A stretch of DNA of 64,000 nucleotides. Source: Tigriopus japonicus. Taxonomy: Eukaryota; Arthropoda; Copepoda; Harpacticoida; Harpacticidae. The notes below the pieces were generated by a model, which had not been told where the DNA came from, did no database searches, and saw only the letters and a list, made by a program, of their open reading frames with translations. Both the position numbers and the translations under genes were made by a program. Below are positions 16,801 to 28,658 of the stretch, one piece after another; the first letter of the stretch is position 1; every line of letters starts with the position of its first letter. The stretch lies in assembly GCA_010645155.1 (NCBI GenBank), contig CM021314.1, positions 1,879,084 to 1,943,083 of the forward strand, read 5' to 3'.

Positions 16801-19800
16801 AAGATCGTGTTTTTGTGAAAACGACCAATTATGGAACAAGTTTTTAATACATTTACCTTTTATTTCATCCTTCCGTTTCTCTGAACCCGGAATTTGCACC
16901 CATGCCGATGTTGTTTTCTCGCTTAGGGAAAGCTGATTTCATTTTAGGGTAATTTATCACTTTTGACCACGTTAAATTGAGATCTCGTCACTTTACTTCC
17001 AAGTATGAGGGTTTTGGATTAGTGTTTCTGACTAAAATTTATTTTAGGGCACGGTTTTCACGAGAAGTACACTTTGGTTGACCCGCTTTGCATACTACCC
17101 TAATTGGTTTCCTGAATGCGTAAATGATTACAAGTTATGAATGTTTCTCCGGTTCCGACACCTCAATTACGAAAAAGAAGTGGTGTCCGGGTTAACGCAG
17201 TTTCCTGAAGTGAGAGAGGTCGTAGGTTCGATTCTCCTCCTCGACCATTCTCCTGGAAACTTTTAGACGTTAATCCACTCCCAATGACGGAGAACCATTC
17301 AAATAATGGGCATGAGATTGCTTATTGGATAAATTTGGACGATGCGAGACTCGACCCCCCTACCCTTTGCATCCAAAGATTTAAAAAAATATGTGGAAGT
17401 TGTTCAAATAATTTTGATAAATAAAAAAAAAACCTGCTATTTACTAATGATTAACATTGGGATACGTAGAAGAAAACAGTTTGGACTTGTCTTGATATAA
17501 AACATCACGACGAAAAAAGTCAACAAAGTAAACTCATGAAAATCTTCTTTCCTTAAAGCAGAAAGAGCAAACACGATCAGAATATCGCAACCGCAACCAA
17601 ACTTATTAAAGGCTAAGTTTTTTTGAAACAATTTCATTCATGAAAATTAATTTCAGCTAAAACTAGTCTCTTGGTGAATTTGGATTTGTGTCCACCCCGA
17701 CCTTTTTTGAACTTGGAATTTTTATTATTTCAACCACACTTTTTAAGGGCAACTCTACTTTTGGCCCATCCATCTATTCATCTCGAGATGTCCGAAGGGA
17801 CACGTATATTGGAGAGCTATCAAGTTTGAAACAAATTGTTTTAGGGCCACGGTCACGCTGTCTACCCACTTATCTATCTGCCCTACATGAGTGAGGCCAA
17901 TGAGGACGAAACCCATGAGAACGACAGGGCCGAAGATGAATTGATTCATCCCTCGGATTTGCTCATCACTGGATCCGCTGACACCAGCATCAAAATCTGG
18001 AATCTCTTCAGCGGCGAGTGCCTCAAGGTAACAACGATGGGCATGCTGTCGGCTTCCTAAGACATTCCATTTCCGTCATAACGTCACGTCAGAAAGGCTC
18101 TTCTGCTCGGGTTCAATCAACCTTTTTTCGGCCCAGACTGAGCTCGGGAATGCGCAATGACTTGGAAAGTCAAACGCCCATTTTCGTAATGGGACCAGGG
18201 TCTTGGGTGCTTACTCATCATACATAAAAGATTTGGCTCTTGTTCCAGACGCTGAGGAACCACACGGGGTCAATAATCGCTATGTCCACTGATCCGAAGG
18301 GAAAAGTTCTCTACACCTGTGGCTCGGACTCATTCATCAAATACTGGGACATCAAGACAGGGAAACAAATCAAGGTAATTCGGAGAATATTCAATGAAGC
18401 CCTTTGCCTCAAGGAGGACACCAGGTTCCTTCCCCCTCGTCTCCTTTGAAGTGGACCATTGCTACGCCCCCACTAAACATGCATTGGAAAAGCACTGTTT
18501 TGTGAACCAAAATTACAGTTCACGGAGGAACAAAGAGCACAAACAACGATTTTACTTGGAACAGTTTTGGCATTAGATTTGTATAACGAACGCGTCTAAT
18601 TGACAAGGGCAGGAGGGATCATAAATGAGCCAAAATGTAAACTTGTACTATCTGTGCTATCAGATGTATAATCTAAAAAAATCAATTATTTTACCGTAAC
18701 ACCATTTCAGCAGTTTTGCTTTTGATTTTTGTAATGTTGCTTTCTGTACTGTTATTAAAGATAATAATGCTAGAAGTAGCGCTGGTAGAAAGTTGCAGTG
18801 TTATCCTAGAGTTATAGGTTTATAGCATGAAACTTTGAATAAAAGTGTAAAAAGTTACCATCAATTTGCCAAACCAAAGTCCATTTTGAACAAAAATGTG
18901 TCCAGAAATATGTCACGCTCAAGAAAAAATATGCAATTTGGCTAGAAACATGACATCTGACTAATACGTTTTGTAAGAAAAATATGAGAAATTGTAAAAA
19001 TTGGCATTCTTTCGCAAACTTGTAGTTTTCAGTGTTTTTCGTGCTTGTAAAGTACACAATTTAAACGAAATACCGACGGATTTAAGCAATTGGGTCTTGT
19101 TGCCGACAGTTCTGAATAGTTGGAAAATTTGAACAAAAACGTCAAAAAATGCATGCTTTGCTGCAATTTGTATTTTGCAACTTTTCCCGAGCCCTATCCA
19201 TAGGCACATGTATCAACGTTCATGTTTATCAGCCCTTTTCTCCCCAACGAAAGAAAAATATTACCAATATGAAGTGGTGTACGCTCTGTAGATTGTCTCT
19301 ACAGTGTAGTCCATAATTAACGTCCCCTAGATTTTAGCACTAATTTTTGACAAAACAATATACCACAACGACCTTTTGGTAAAATTAGCAAAAAAGTAAA
19401 GGTAATTGCTCAACACTTTGTTTTCTTCAACTAAGCAATTCAGTCATTATTAGGCTTTGTAATATGCGGTCAAATCTAAGATGCTTTTTCAGAATAGAGC
19501 GTGCGTAATTTGAGGGGTAGAGCCACTACCGGACACGAAATTAAAAGTTTTTAAAGTGTCAATCAATTTCATCGAGACTTGTTATGAGTATACGTTAAGA
19601 TGTTTCCTTTAACTGATATTTCTTCAATATCTGTGTGGTGTTATTGTTTTCAAGTAATTCGTTGTTTGGCTTGGGAAACTAAATACGGATGACCCTGTAT
19701 ATTGCTTTCAACTTAAATTAGTGATGGACCGAAAGGGCTCATAACCGAAACCGAAAGTTTCGGCCGAAAGAGGGCTTAACCGTAACCGAAACCGAAACCG

Positions 19801-21575
19801 AAACCGAAACCAAAAGCAGCTGACCACAAAATTGTATAAATGCAAAATCCACCTTAAAAATTAAATTGCTCATGTGTTCGATGTTGAGTAGTCGAAAATT
19901 TTGAAAGATCGGGAAACTTGAATTTCAGAGGTTCTTGGACGAATTTTTTTTCGATTTTATTGTCAAAGTCCATCATTTATAGTGCATGTCTGCTTTCGGT
20001 TTCGGTAGGCATAACCAAAACCGAAACCGAAACCGAAATTTCGGCCGAAAGCGCTTTCGGTCCATCACTAACTTAAATGATCAATGCAAGAGTTATTGTG
20101 TTCAGGAAAACATTGAAATCATCCCATTTTGTACCAATAATCCTTAAAAAAAAGCGAATGCGAGGTTATCGTAATTACTGAAGTGTTTCATCGAAGTAAA
20201 ACTTGAGGCAATCTAGAGAAAGAAATTTGAAAGCTGTAGAAATATGCATAGTGTGAATGGCATTCGAAAAAACGGTGGTTGATAGTTTGATTTTTCGACA
20301 GAGGAAAAAAACTTCACTGTCGTTCGAAAACCCGTCTGCCACAACCAAATCTTTTGTCAAGCATCACGTCGTTCAATGGTTACTGTAGAAGTTAAATTCA
20401 CCCATACCCTTGCTGGATGCGTCGTGAGGTTAGGTCCGAATACTTTCCCTCGTCAAACTTTCTCAAAAGCCCAAAGAATGTGCCAAGTTTAATTGGACGG
20501 CACAAACCATCCCGATTGATCTTGAAACTCAAAACCCAATCTGAGCTCAAGTTACTTCTTCTTCTCAACTCTTTCGTTCGTGTTCTCCAGAGTATTGATG
20601 CTCATCGATCAGCCATCGTGTGTATGCATATCAATCATCGACTCATGTACACTGGATCCCAAGATGGGGTGGGCAAAAGTTGGGTCACCGAATTTGGCGA
20701 CAACACCGTCAACTATACTGGCCACTCCATGTCTGTGACTGTCATGAAGTTCTTCAAAGGATTGTGTAAGTTTGATACTTGAGGACGAACGAAAAACAGT
20801 GCAGCACTCCGAGAATGAGTGCTTATCTGTCGCTGTCAGCTTTCGAGTTGCACTTTAAAAGTTTCTAACAAGAACAAATAGAGTGATGAGAAACCTGACA
20901 TCAACATTTATCATACCCCACAAGATCTTAAGGGGCTCGAATGTCATTCAAAAAGGACTTTGTTTGAGTATAAATCTAGGCATTTTCTAGTGATAACCGG
21001 ATGTGGCGATGGCGTGATTCGATGCTTCGATGCCAAATCCGGGTATTTATTACGAACCTTTTCTGGTCACCCTGGAGCCATAATTGCCATTCAGACCGCG
21101 GGAGATAAAATCTATTCCGCAACCACCGATGGGACCGTCCGCGTTTTTGACGTGGATTGGAAATTTGTCAAGTAAAGTGGAACCTTGTTCCGATTAAAAT
21201 GTTGATTTTATACAGTTGTTCTTTGCTTGCAGGGCTTACTTGGCCGTTCTCTCTGGAGAGGTAGAAAATGTGTTGGGTGAGGAACAAGAGCTCTTTTCCG
21301 ACGAAGAACCTGAGGAACAAGAAGAAGCAGAGGAGGAGGAGGAACCAGTGATTCCACCTGTTGCCCCTGAAGATGAAGTGGAACCCAATCCAGAGCCAGA
21401 GGAAGACATTGTGGAAGAGAACTTGGAGGAAGAAGAGGTTGAGGATGGAGATGAGAATGAAGAAAATAAAGAAGGGGCAGATGAAGATGAGGAGAAACAA
21501 GAAGAGGAAGAGGACAAGAAGCCCGAAAATGACGACGAGCTCGATGTGCTTGAAAATGAGCTTCTAGCTCTGTGA
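13899..21575 (+). CDS. WDR86: WD40-repeat protein, WDR86-like
   Basis: Nine exons: 13899-13983, 14064-14265, 16109-16252, 16520-16628, 17845-18027, 18249-18374, 20591-20765, 20991-21171, 21233-21575. All introns are GT/AG, all joins are in frame, and the protein is 515 residues. The ATG context is CAAA-ATG-GCA. After a basic N-terminus (MAPRG... KRLNRF) come successive WD repeats with typical GH...D...W units, for example LDGHSDGINCMALN, TGSADATIKKWDL, STSHDRTARVW, TGSADTSIKIW, YTCGSDSFIKYWD, TGSQDGVGKSW, ITGCGDGVIRCFD, SATTDGTVRVFD: a single propeller. Order and wording fit WDR86, a poorly characterised family. Unlike the human protein as I recall it, the last exon adds a Glu/Asp-rich tail of about 100 residues. 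AATAAA lies at 21641. Confidence 0.88.
15204..15307. mobile_element. palindromic foldback MITE, copy 1
   Basis: About 104 bp that is almost entirely a self-complementary hairpin. The left arm is CAGAGGCTAGTTTTTTAGAC followed by GATCTCAAGATCG. The right arm repeats it inverted, through GATCTTGAGATTGATC to AACCTCCG, with decay at its last bases. It lies in intron 2 of the WDR86-like gene. A second copy is at 26841-26944. No target duplication is clear. Confidence 0.75.
17180..17391 (+). mobile_element. tRNA-derived SINE, copy 1 (degenerate)
   Basis: Lies in intron 4 of the WDR86-like gene. It begins with a tRNA-like head carrying an A box-like GGGTTAACGCAG and a B box GGTTCGATTCTCC. The shared body follows (CTTTTAGACGTTAATCCACT, GACGGAGAACCA) and it ends in an A-rich tail. 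It matches the better-preserved copy at 55.1 kb. The head is not a functional tRNA gene. Confidence 0.82.
19302..19697. mobile_element. possible Tc1/mariner-type MITE
   Basis: Flanked by TA dinucleotides, with imperfect ends CAGTGTAGTCCATAATTAAC and, at the other end inverted, CAGGGTCATCCGTATTTAG. About 400 bp with no ORF, in WDR86-like intron 6. The ends match only about 70%, so this is tentative. Confidence 0.45.
19711..20078. mobile_element. hAT MITE (CCGAAA-array family)
   Basis: The element is 19719-20070 (352 bp) with perfect 17-bp terminal inverted repeats TAGTGATGGACCGAAAG / CTTTCGGTCCATCACTA. It is flanked by a perfect 8-bp duplication ACTTAAAT (19711-19718, 20071-20078). Next to each end are arrays of CCGAAA hexamers plus TTTCGGCCGAAA palindromes. 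There is no ORF. It lies in WDR86-like intron 6. Confidence 0.93.
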
Positions 21576-21640
21576 TCAGGGTGACGAAATTGAATACGGT
21601 AGAGTTTATTTTTCTCAATTGACTAATGAGCAGCGTGTCT

Positions 21641-21646
21641 AATAAA
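21641..21646 (+). terminator. polyadenylation signal AATAAA
   Basis: Canonical hexamer 66 nt after the stop codon of the WDR86-like gene. Confidence 0.65.
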
Positions 21647-22847
21647 GAAGGTATGCATTCCTTGGAACAATATATGTTTTCTTTATTCTCTAATATTGGC
21701 ACAGAACACTGAATATTAGGCTCAATCAAACCTAAGGAAGGGTCTTAAAGAATAATGGACAAATAGCACTTTCCACAACAATTGGATTCATTTTTCATTA
21801 TTTTTTTTTCGGGGATGGGGAAAGAGACAAGAACAGGTGATGCGTACTAGAGACTGGAAACAGAATAAGTTTGTCATAACAATGATTGGAGTGTGTGCAC
21901 AAGTTTCGGAGAGATTCCACCAATCGCTTGAAATGGATGACTAAAACATTGCGATCCTACAACTACATCTTTCCATTACGATCTGGATTTTGCTTCCTTC
22001 TGATTCTGCTGGTCTTGAGTTGAGCCTCGAAGCAAGTAAGCCAAATCATCATCCAGGGTGGACCATTGGTATACAGAGTAGTACATGCATGGACCATATT
22101 GGAACTCAAAACGGAACAGCAGCAGTGCTAGAGAAATGGGAGAGAAAACAGCAAAGCCAAATGTGGTCAAAAGATGGATGGTCTTGGGTAAGAAGGTAGA
22201 AGAGCTTTGTAATTGGATCCAAGAGTTCATGTGAGACCGGGGTGGAACCATTCATTCATCAGTGGTGGACAACGTCGATGAACAACAACCGCAACGATCG
22301 GGTTGCAAGTAGAGATCTTAATCGAGTATGGGTAAGCTAGGAGAGGAGAACCAAGGTCAGAATACAGGGAACATAACCATATTGACAGGCAGGTGTTAAC
22401 CCAATACTTGTAATCAATCAGACAGACGGACTACCACGTCATCGGTAATGATGCTTACTTATTTTCTTTGATCAATCTATCAAGGGATAATGTTTCAATG
22501 GAAAGAAAACGTCATCGCTCAAATAACTTAATCACTTCAAGAGGGTTGGATGGATTGTCAATAAAAGCTTCAAATCCGGTTATCTAGATCACTTTTGCCT
22601 ACATCGAGGACTCTTACAACATTTACAATGTTTTAATATTTTTAACCACAAACTGTATAATATTTAAAGATTGTTGGAATGTTTGCTGACCTTGTGATTT
22701 CCTCGCAGTTCTTGTACATTTTGTTGGTGAAAGACAGTCATCTTGTGTTCTGAAAAGGAACCAAGAGAGAAAATGACGTCAAAACAGGTTGTGCTAAAAT
22801 CTAAATGTGCTCATTGTTCCAAACTGACCGAAAGAGGGATGATTGAT

Positions 22848-24694
22848 TTAGAAGTCGTTGGCATTTCCATAGTAGTCCTCAGCCGGAGCAACAACCACTC
22901 GTTTTCCGAACCTAGATTACAATCAAATGTTTCAGTCAAGATCTTAGGTTGACATTTCACTTTTTTCATTCCATTCGATTTACTGGTCCCACTGGAAAAT
23001 CGAGTGTGGAACATTTTGTCTCAAGTTGATCCAATCTCTGACTTGGGTTGCAAATTATCAATCATCCTTTAAAGACTTTTTGCCATCAAAATGAGTCAAA
23101 ACGAACCTCTAAACTAATAGCTTTGTAATGCATTCATTGAAAAAACAACTACACATGAGTTAATTTTGAGGTTTGGTCCTCGTGCAATGGATCGAATATA
23201 GCTGTGGGAACAACTGTGGTGTTAGGAAAAACAAGGGATATGGAAGTGAGTCGATCCCTGGGGAGAAATTCTATTACTTCCATTGAGAGCCGAAAGACAT
23301 TGGAGGAGACTACTGGGGTCAGTCACGGGTTCCATTTCATCATCATCATCATCATCATCGTGTCTTGGCAGGGTCGTCCCAATTAATCAACACCATGGTC
23401 CAATAAAGATCTCACGCATGCAGGATAATCCAATGAACAGAAACATCAAAGTGGTGAGAGGGGGCTTAGGATACAAAAGGATTGGTAATAATAGTAGTGC
23501 GACTTGGTCTAAATGGATGCAGCTGGTGGGAGAAACATCTAATTATCTACAAAGGGTATTATTGATGTTCGTTCCAAAGAGGTCTACGTGTTGTCTATGG
23601 TGAATACTGGGGATGCATTCGGTCACATCTGGATTCGGCAACTAATCTCACCTGGGTCGACCTAGATCAGAGTAATGTTGGCGGATCTGAGATAATTTCA
23701 TGAGGGCAGATGCCACATCTTCCCGTCTGGCTCTATCTTGGCTTCGCCTTGAAACAAGGCCAAACAATAAAATGAACTTAAATCGACTTGGGAGTTTGTA
23801 AATGGACCTGCTCTTTTTCAACCTTATATTTGCGGAATTTGGATTCGCATTGTTGCCATAACCAATATGATTTCGTCGTTTCAGGTCATTGAACTCATTT
23901 CTTTCTTTAAAATGTTTTGCATTAACTCGAAACTGTTTAGTCTTTAACGCAATATAAAGTACGATCAAAGTTAATCAAGTCTTTGCATGTTCTAAAATTT
24001 GGCTATTTACGTTTGGTATCCTAGAAAAATTTTGCAGTTGCAAATCCAGCGTAGTTCAAATGTGTTGCTTGTCCAAAAAGGGCTTCTTTTCCCGTTGGTC
24101 TGCCAAATTTTAGACTGTGACATGTTGAGTGTCCTGTTTTTGGTGTAAGTATCTTATCATTGACATTTCGTACCGGTTGTTGACAACCCCGATGGAAAAA
24201 ACCGTTCCATGTAACAGAAATAATCAAATTTCTCTTAAATCTAGAGAAGAATGAGCGGAATTCCTATCCTCGGAGAGTATTTCCTCATTAGTTACTGAAC
24301 CACCGCCCCCAAATGGGACAGATCATAGATATCTGGATAACTGGATGTCGGACCACCGAACACCTGGTTGTTAAATTTTACTGACTCATAGTAAAACAAA
24401 ACGGTTGTCTTCCTTGTTTGGATACCGTTCATTGTATTGTTTTACCATTGGTCGTCCGACATCTAGTAGTCTAGAGATCTATGGCCAGATAATCATTGCT
24501 GGTCACACTTACCGAGGTCTGGCCGCTTGCGAATAGTATTGGTCGAGTTTTTGGAGGTATTCCAGTGCCGAGCGCATACCCGCCCCTTCCTCTTGAGGGG
24601 AGGGAGCGGACTGGGCACGCCCACTCATAAGTGCCAGAACAACAGTACACACAACAAAGAAGGCGGCAATCAGGGAGGAGTAACTCAAATTCAT
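22848..24694 (-). CDS. NPF: neuropeptide F precursor
   Basis: Secreted neuropeptide precursor of 81 residues in two exons read on the minus strand: 24694-24513 and 22911-22848. The ATG at 24694 starts a signal peptide (MNLSYSSLIAAFFVVCTVVL, cleaved near GRAQS-A). The peptide follows, with the NPF core ALEYLQKLDQYYSQAARPRF, an amidation Gly and KR cleavage. The tail is VVVAPAEDYYGNANDF. The donor falls inside the Arg codon of RPR (CG/GTAAGT) and the next exon supplies G-TTC-GGA-AAA-CGA; this split is the classical intron position of NPY/NPF genes. The mature peptide would be roughly APSPQEEGAG... ending RPRF-amide. A TATAAAAG box lies 110 nt upstream. NPF regulates feeding and growth in other arthropods (family knowledge). 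Confidence 0.93.
23337..23358 (+). repeat. (ATC)n microsatellite
   Basis: About seven ATC units in the intron of the neuropeptide F gene. Confidence 0.85.
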
Positions 24695-24803
24695 TCTTTT
24701 GGACTTGACTGTGTAGTTGCTGGGGTCGGGTAAAAAAAGCTCGACGATTTGGATACAAGCAGGAACCAAGGGCGAATGAAGAACCTCTAACCTTCAGTAC
24801 CCT

Positions 24804-24811
24804 CTTTTATA
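24804..24811 (-). promoter_or_regulatory. TATA box of the neuropeptide F gene
   Basis: TATAAAAG on the minus strand, about 110 nt before the NPF ATG, between it and the sulfotransferase stop codon. Transcription would start near 24780, giving an 85-nt leader with no upstream ATG that I could find. Confidence 0.6.
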
Positions 24812-24978
24812 GCAACAAGTTGTTCCACGTCGGTTCTCGTTGATCGTTTCGTCAAAGCGTTCCAAATCTGAGTGTTTCAGAAGGGGGAAAGAGCGACAAC
24901 CAGAGGGGAGAGGCATAACGAGACAGATAGAGAGAGTAAGAAAGCAAGACGAGGGGGGATCTGCTGTTAACCTTGGGT

Positions 24979-24984
24979 TTTATT
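24979..24984 (-). terminator. AATAAA overlapping the sulfotransferase stop codon
   Basis: The minus strand reads CAA-TAA-AAC, so the hexamer AATAAA includes the stop codon. If used, the 3' UTR would be only about 20 nt. Confidence 0.4.
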
Positions 24985-27900
24985 GATATGATGAGTGCGG
25001 GATGAATTTGGCATAGTTGAATGCTTCAAAGTCATATTGATAAATCTGTTCCACTCTTCGAATGAGATCTAAATCAACCGATGACAAGAGATTTTCGTGG
25101 TGTTGAGAATGATCCTCCGTTCCATTGGAACAACTCGAGCAATTCTCTCGCACATGTGCCATGGTTTGGATAAAGTCCTTTGGTAAGCCGAGAATTTGTA
25201 GCAAATACACGAGGTCGCTCTCCATGGTCTCGAGTCGTCCTATGAAGTCGTAAGAGATATGACAAAAGCTCATTGCAATGAATTGAGGCCTGATATGAAT
25301 GTTCATTTGCAAAAGATCCGTTCCACTCTCGATCACGTGCTCCAAGAAGCTGGTGAAATTGGTGGAATTACGGCCGGCCATTTCTCCAAATCTTTTTCTA
25401 TGCTCGGCAGACACGTTGTAATATTTGTCTCGAAATGCGGAGATTAGTCTGCAATCAAAGGAAGATCGAAACGGGGTAAAAGTCGTCGCAATAAAAAGTG
25501 CGGAGCAAGCTACAATCTTCTCGTTTGTGATTGAGTATTTATATTCTATAGTGATGAACAGTTTTTGCGATAACTTCTGGATCTAGGTCTTTAACTGGAA
25601 CCAAATAACTCAAACATGTCTCAAACTGAGATCAAAATCTTTCCGAGGATTGATTTACGGTAGTAGAATGGAATTGGTGACAAGTTCAAGACTTTTTTCA
25701 AAAATATTTGTAAAGGCCTTAGTACTTGAAATTTGTTATAACACAACTTCAAAACCATATCTGGATGCTATTTCAAGAAAAGTAACATATTAACACTCCC
25801 ACAAGAGGAATGGCATGCAATCCAGTTCCTGAACATTTTACCACCAGAATAATAATTTATCATGTGAATTTCCAGGCTGCGAGTCTACGTAGTATTCCCA
25901 AGTCGACAAGAAATGCCAGATTTCTAGGATAATTCCGAGACAAAATTCGAAATATTCATTGAGAAAATATTTCAGTTTCTCATCGTGGTTAATGGGCGGT
26001 CAATCAAAAAAATAAATAAAATAAAATAAACAGCAAATGTTCATCGAATTTTGATTGGTCTTAAGTCTGAGATGCTTTAATAATAACTTTATCTTATTTT
26101 TGAATCATTTTGACTAGAAAATATTTTGTCCTCATTTCCAAGCTGTTATTGTGCTCCAATAATGCCGTTAAGAAAATTCCGCTTCAAACAATGAGGGTAC
26201 TATTAATTCATCAAGAAAAACCTCACCTTTGCCATGGATCCCGCACGAAACTGACTTTGGTCAAATTGCTTTGACAGATTCGACTCACTGATGAAATCTC
26301 TTGAAACTGACGAACCACTTTTTGCCGATTAAAAACCATTCCATGCCACTGAGCCAAAATTTTCAATAACGTTGTCGATCCGCACTAATAAAAAATGGAA
26401 TGATTCTTTTATTTTTGCCAAACTTTTGTTTGGTTGAAATCCAAAACTCTGTTGCGACTTTGATTAGATTTTAATGCTATTTTGTCGAAATCAATAATAG
26501 GGACAATCTTTTTCATCATTAAAAGAACCCTGGAATTTACACTTCTTTGTAATGGAGGAGAATTATCAATTTCTATCACAATCAACCATTCGGGTTTTCC
26601 CTTTAGATAAGTTGGCCTGTGTGTTACCAATGTAAGATTCAAAGTTATCAAACGTTTGAATCAAACCTTTGTCCTCTCAAGAGCTCAACACAAAAGAGAG
26701 CACAAAATGTAAGAGAGATTGTTGAAGTAATAAATATCATCATTAGCATTGCCGTCCACAATCCTGTTTTTTTGGTTGCAATCTTGAACATTCACAAGCA
26801 CAAAAAAGGATTGAGGTCAAAGGTTAAGGAATGAGGAGATCAGAGGCTAGCTTTTTAGACGCAAAAGATCGATCTCAAGATCGTACTATAGTACTTTAAG
26901 TCCGATCTTGAGATCGATCTTTGTGTCTTAAAAACTAGCCTCTGAAATTGGATTCGAGGGGAAAATCTTCTTTTCTCAAAACAATCTCTGACTTACAAGC
27001 ACAAAATCTAATCCGTGCTAGTGAATTAAAGTTGCTGAAGTGTCTATTTACGTAACAACGAAACGCAAAAAGAGGGTCTTTCTTGAAAATATTTGAGAAA
27101 ACCACATTTCACAAGACTTTGCCGCAAACCACGAACCACTGAATTTCTCAATTTCATTTTTTTTATTTTTTTTAAATCATCAAAACATTCCAGTGCTTCT
27201 TGATCAAACTTAGAACCGATCATTTAAATGTCCTTAGTGTCTTTGTCAAATCAAGAAACTAGCATTTTGACTCGAATTTCATCAAATCTGTTTGCGGAAG
27301 GCTATTTGAGAAAAGCCTCAACCACATTTCAAAGTCTTTTCCACTAAATCGCTTGTTTTTTGTCGGTTTCGATAGCAAATCGCAATCAAAAATTTCGCCT
27401 TACCACCTCAGTCAAAGAGTTACTGATTTAGTTACTGATGTGTTTTGAGTTGGACTGTTGGCATAGTTTTGCCTTATTGGTCTTGTATAGTCAAAAAGCT
27501 TACGACAACTTGACTTCTTAAAAGGTAAAAGATCAAATTTCCCAGTAAAATATGGCAATACTGCCAACTCGAGGTCCATCAGCAATAACTATGTTTGAAC
27601 TCGAACTCGATTTTGGTTCGAGTGTTGCCATATTTGTCCTTGTTTAGGTCTTTTGTCAAAAGTTTAATACCGCCTGCCTATTTGAATAGCAATTAAACTT
27701 CAAATCAAAATTAGCAACACTCTTAACTTGAAACGTATTACTACTTTTAGTCCGATTGCCTAATTTTGTCTGGTCTACTCTTAGATATTTATTTAAATAC
27801 TAGATCGCGTGCAAGTTTTGATCAGGCTGATTCGGCAAGGGGAGGCGGAAGACGTTTTGCTCTGGTTGAGAATGTCGCCACCGCAACTGTTGAGCGGAAA

Positions 27901-28658
27901 AATAATGTGACCAAACATGCGAATCAAGGCCAACTTTTTGAAAGTCGTTCTTGAAGCAATAAGTTAGTTTTTGTCCAAATATGTGTTGGATGAACCCTAT
28001 GTAACGCAAAGCTTAAATGTGTGTTCTTCCTATCAGTCACTGTTTAAATGTATGGGCAGAAAAGTTCTTAGTTATAGTATTCAAATCCAAAGCACGGTCA
28101 CCTTGTGACGCCTTGTTTCTTTCAATTTCACAGAACCCCAAAAGGGCAATAATTTACGGTCTTATTGATCATCACTCACTTTTAAGCCACCTTTTTAACT
28201 GCTTTATCAAAACGATGAAAAGAGGTTTTCCTAGAATTGGTGATCCGTATTGTTTGGCTCGAATTCCATTTTAGCTTTTTCCGTGTGCCCCCTTTCCAAT
28301 GTCCAAAAAGACCTTGTGTGTGCACGAGGATAAAAAAATCCAGTTAAACGATTGGAAGTGATAAAAATACTCACTTTTGGGACAAATTTCAATGCTAAAT
28401 TCAGTTCGCGATCAACAATGAAAGGACGAAAGTCGTCGGAATGAAAGAGTTGGGGATGTCTTCGAAAAATATTGCGGCATACATTTTGAATTCGCATCTT
28501 GTCCTCGCTAAGTTGTAGTGTTCTTGTGTGGTTTGAAGTTCTTGCCAAGGTCCAATCTAAAGTTCCAATTCCTCTGAATGACTGTATTTGCTCAAGGCTC
28601 TTCTGTTCCCACTTTAATACCGAAGTTAATAATATAAGAAACAACAAAAGGGACAATA
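24980..28658 (-). CDS. carbohydrate (chondroitin/HNK-1-type) sulfotransferase
   Basis: Golgi type II membrane enzyme that moves sulfate from PAPS to a glycan. Exons on the minus strand: 28658-28375, 26384-26227, 25448-24980 (stop). The first visible exon encodes a hydrophobic anchor (LSLLLFLILLTSVLKW) and a stem. Across the first junction the frame reads FVPK-CGSTTLLKIL, the 5'-phosphosulfate loop. Across the second it reads SFVRDPWQR-LISAFRDKYY, the 3'-phosphate motif of Sulfotransfer_2 enzymes. The C-terminus (YDFIGRLETMESDLVYLLQ, RVEQIYQYDFEAFNY) also fits CHST11-like proteins. About 303 residues are visible; the family is about 350. The start is unresolved: no in-frame ATG precedes the anchor, and TTTGCAG at 28665-28659 looks like an acceptor, so a 5' exon is missing. 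The AATAAA overlaps the TAA stop. Confidence 0.86.
26841..26944. mobile_element. palindromic foldback MITE, copy 2
   Basis: Near-perfect hairpin with outer arms CAGAGGCTAGCTTTTTAGAC and its inverse ending CTAGCCTCTG; the inner arms are GATCGATCTCAAGATCG. Same family as 15204-15307. It lies in intron 1 of the sulfotransferase gene. Confidence 0.82.
27421..27645 (+). repeat. dispersed repeat, pairs with 63817-64000
   Basis: Shares CTGATGTGTTT(C/T)GAGTTGGA, then AAAATATGGCA.CACTGCCAACTCGA and TTCGAGTGTTG with the right edge of the window. Internal inverted stretches (GAGTTGG / CCAACTC) suggest a MITE-type element; the boundaries are unclear. Confidence 0.6.
27783..28097 (+). repeat. dispersed ~300-bp repeat, copy 2
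   Basis: Inverted partner of 12292-12590, inside intron 1 of the sulfotransferase gene. It keeps the same open stretch YLNTRSRA...GGGRRFALVENVAT. Family unknown. Confidence 0.75.

Noticed and set aside
21208..21729. Ser-rich and Leu-rich minus-strand ORFs
   Set aside because: Antisense of the Glu/Asp-rich WDR86-like last exon.
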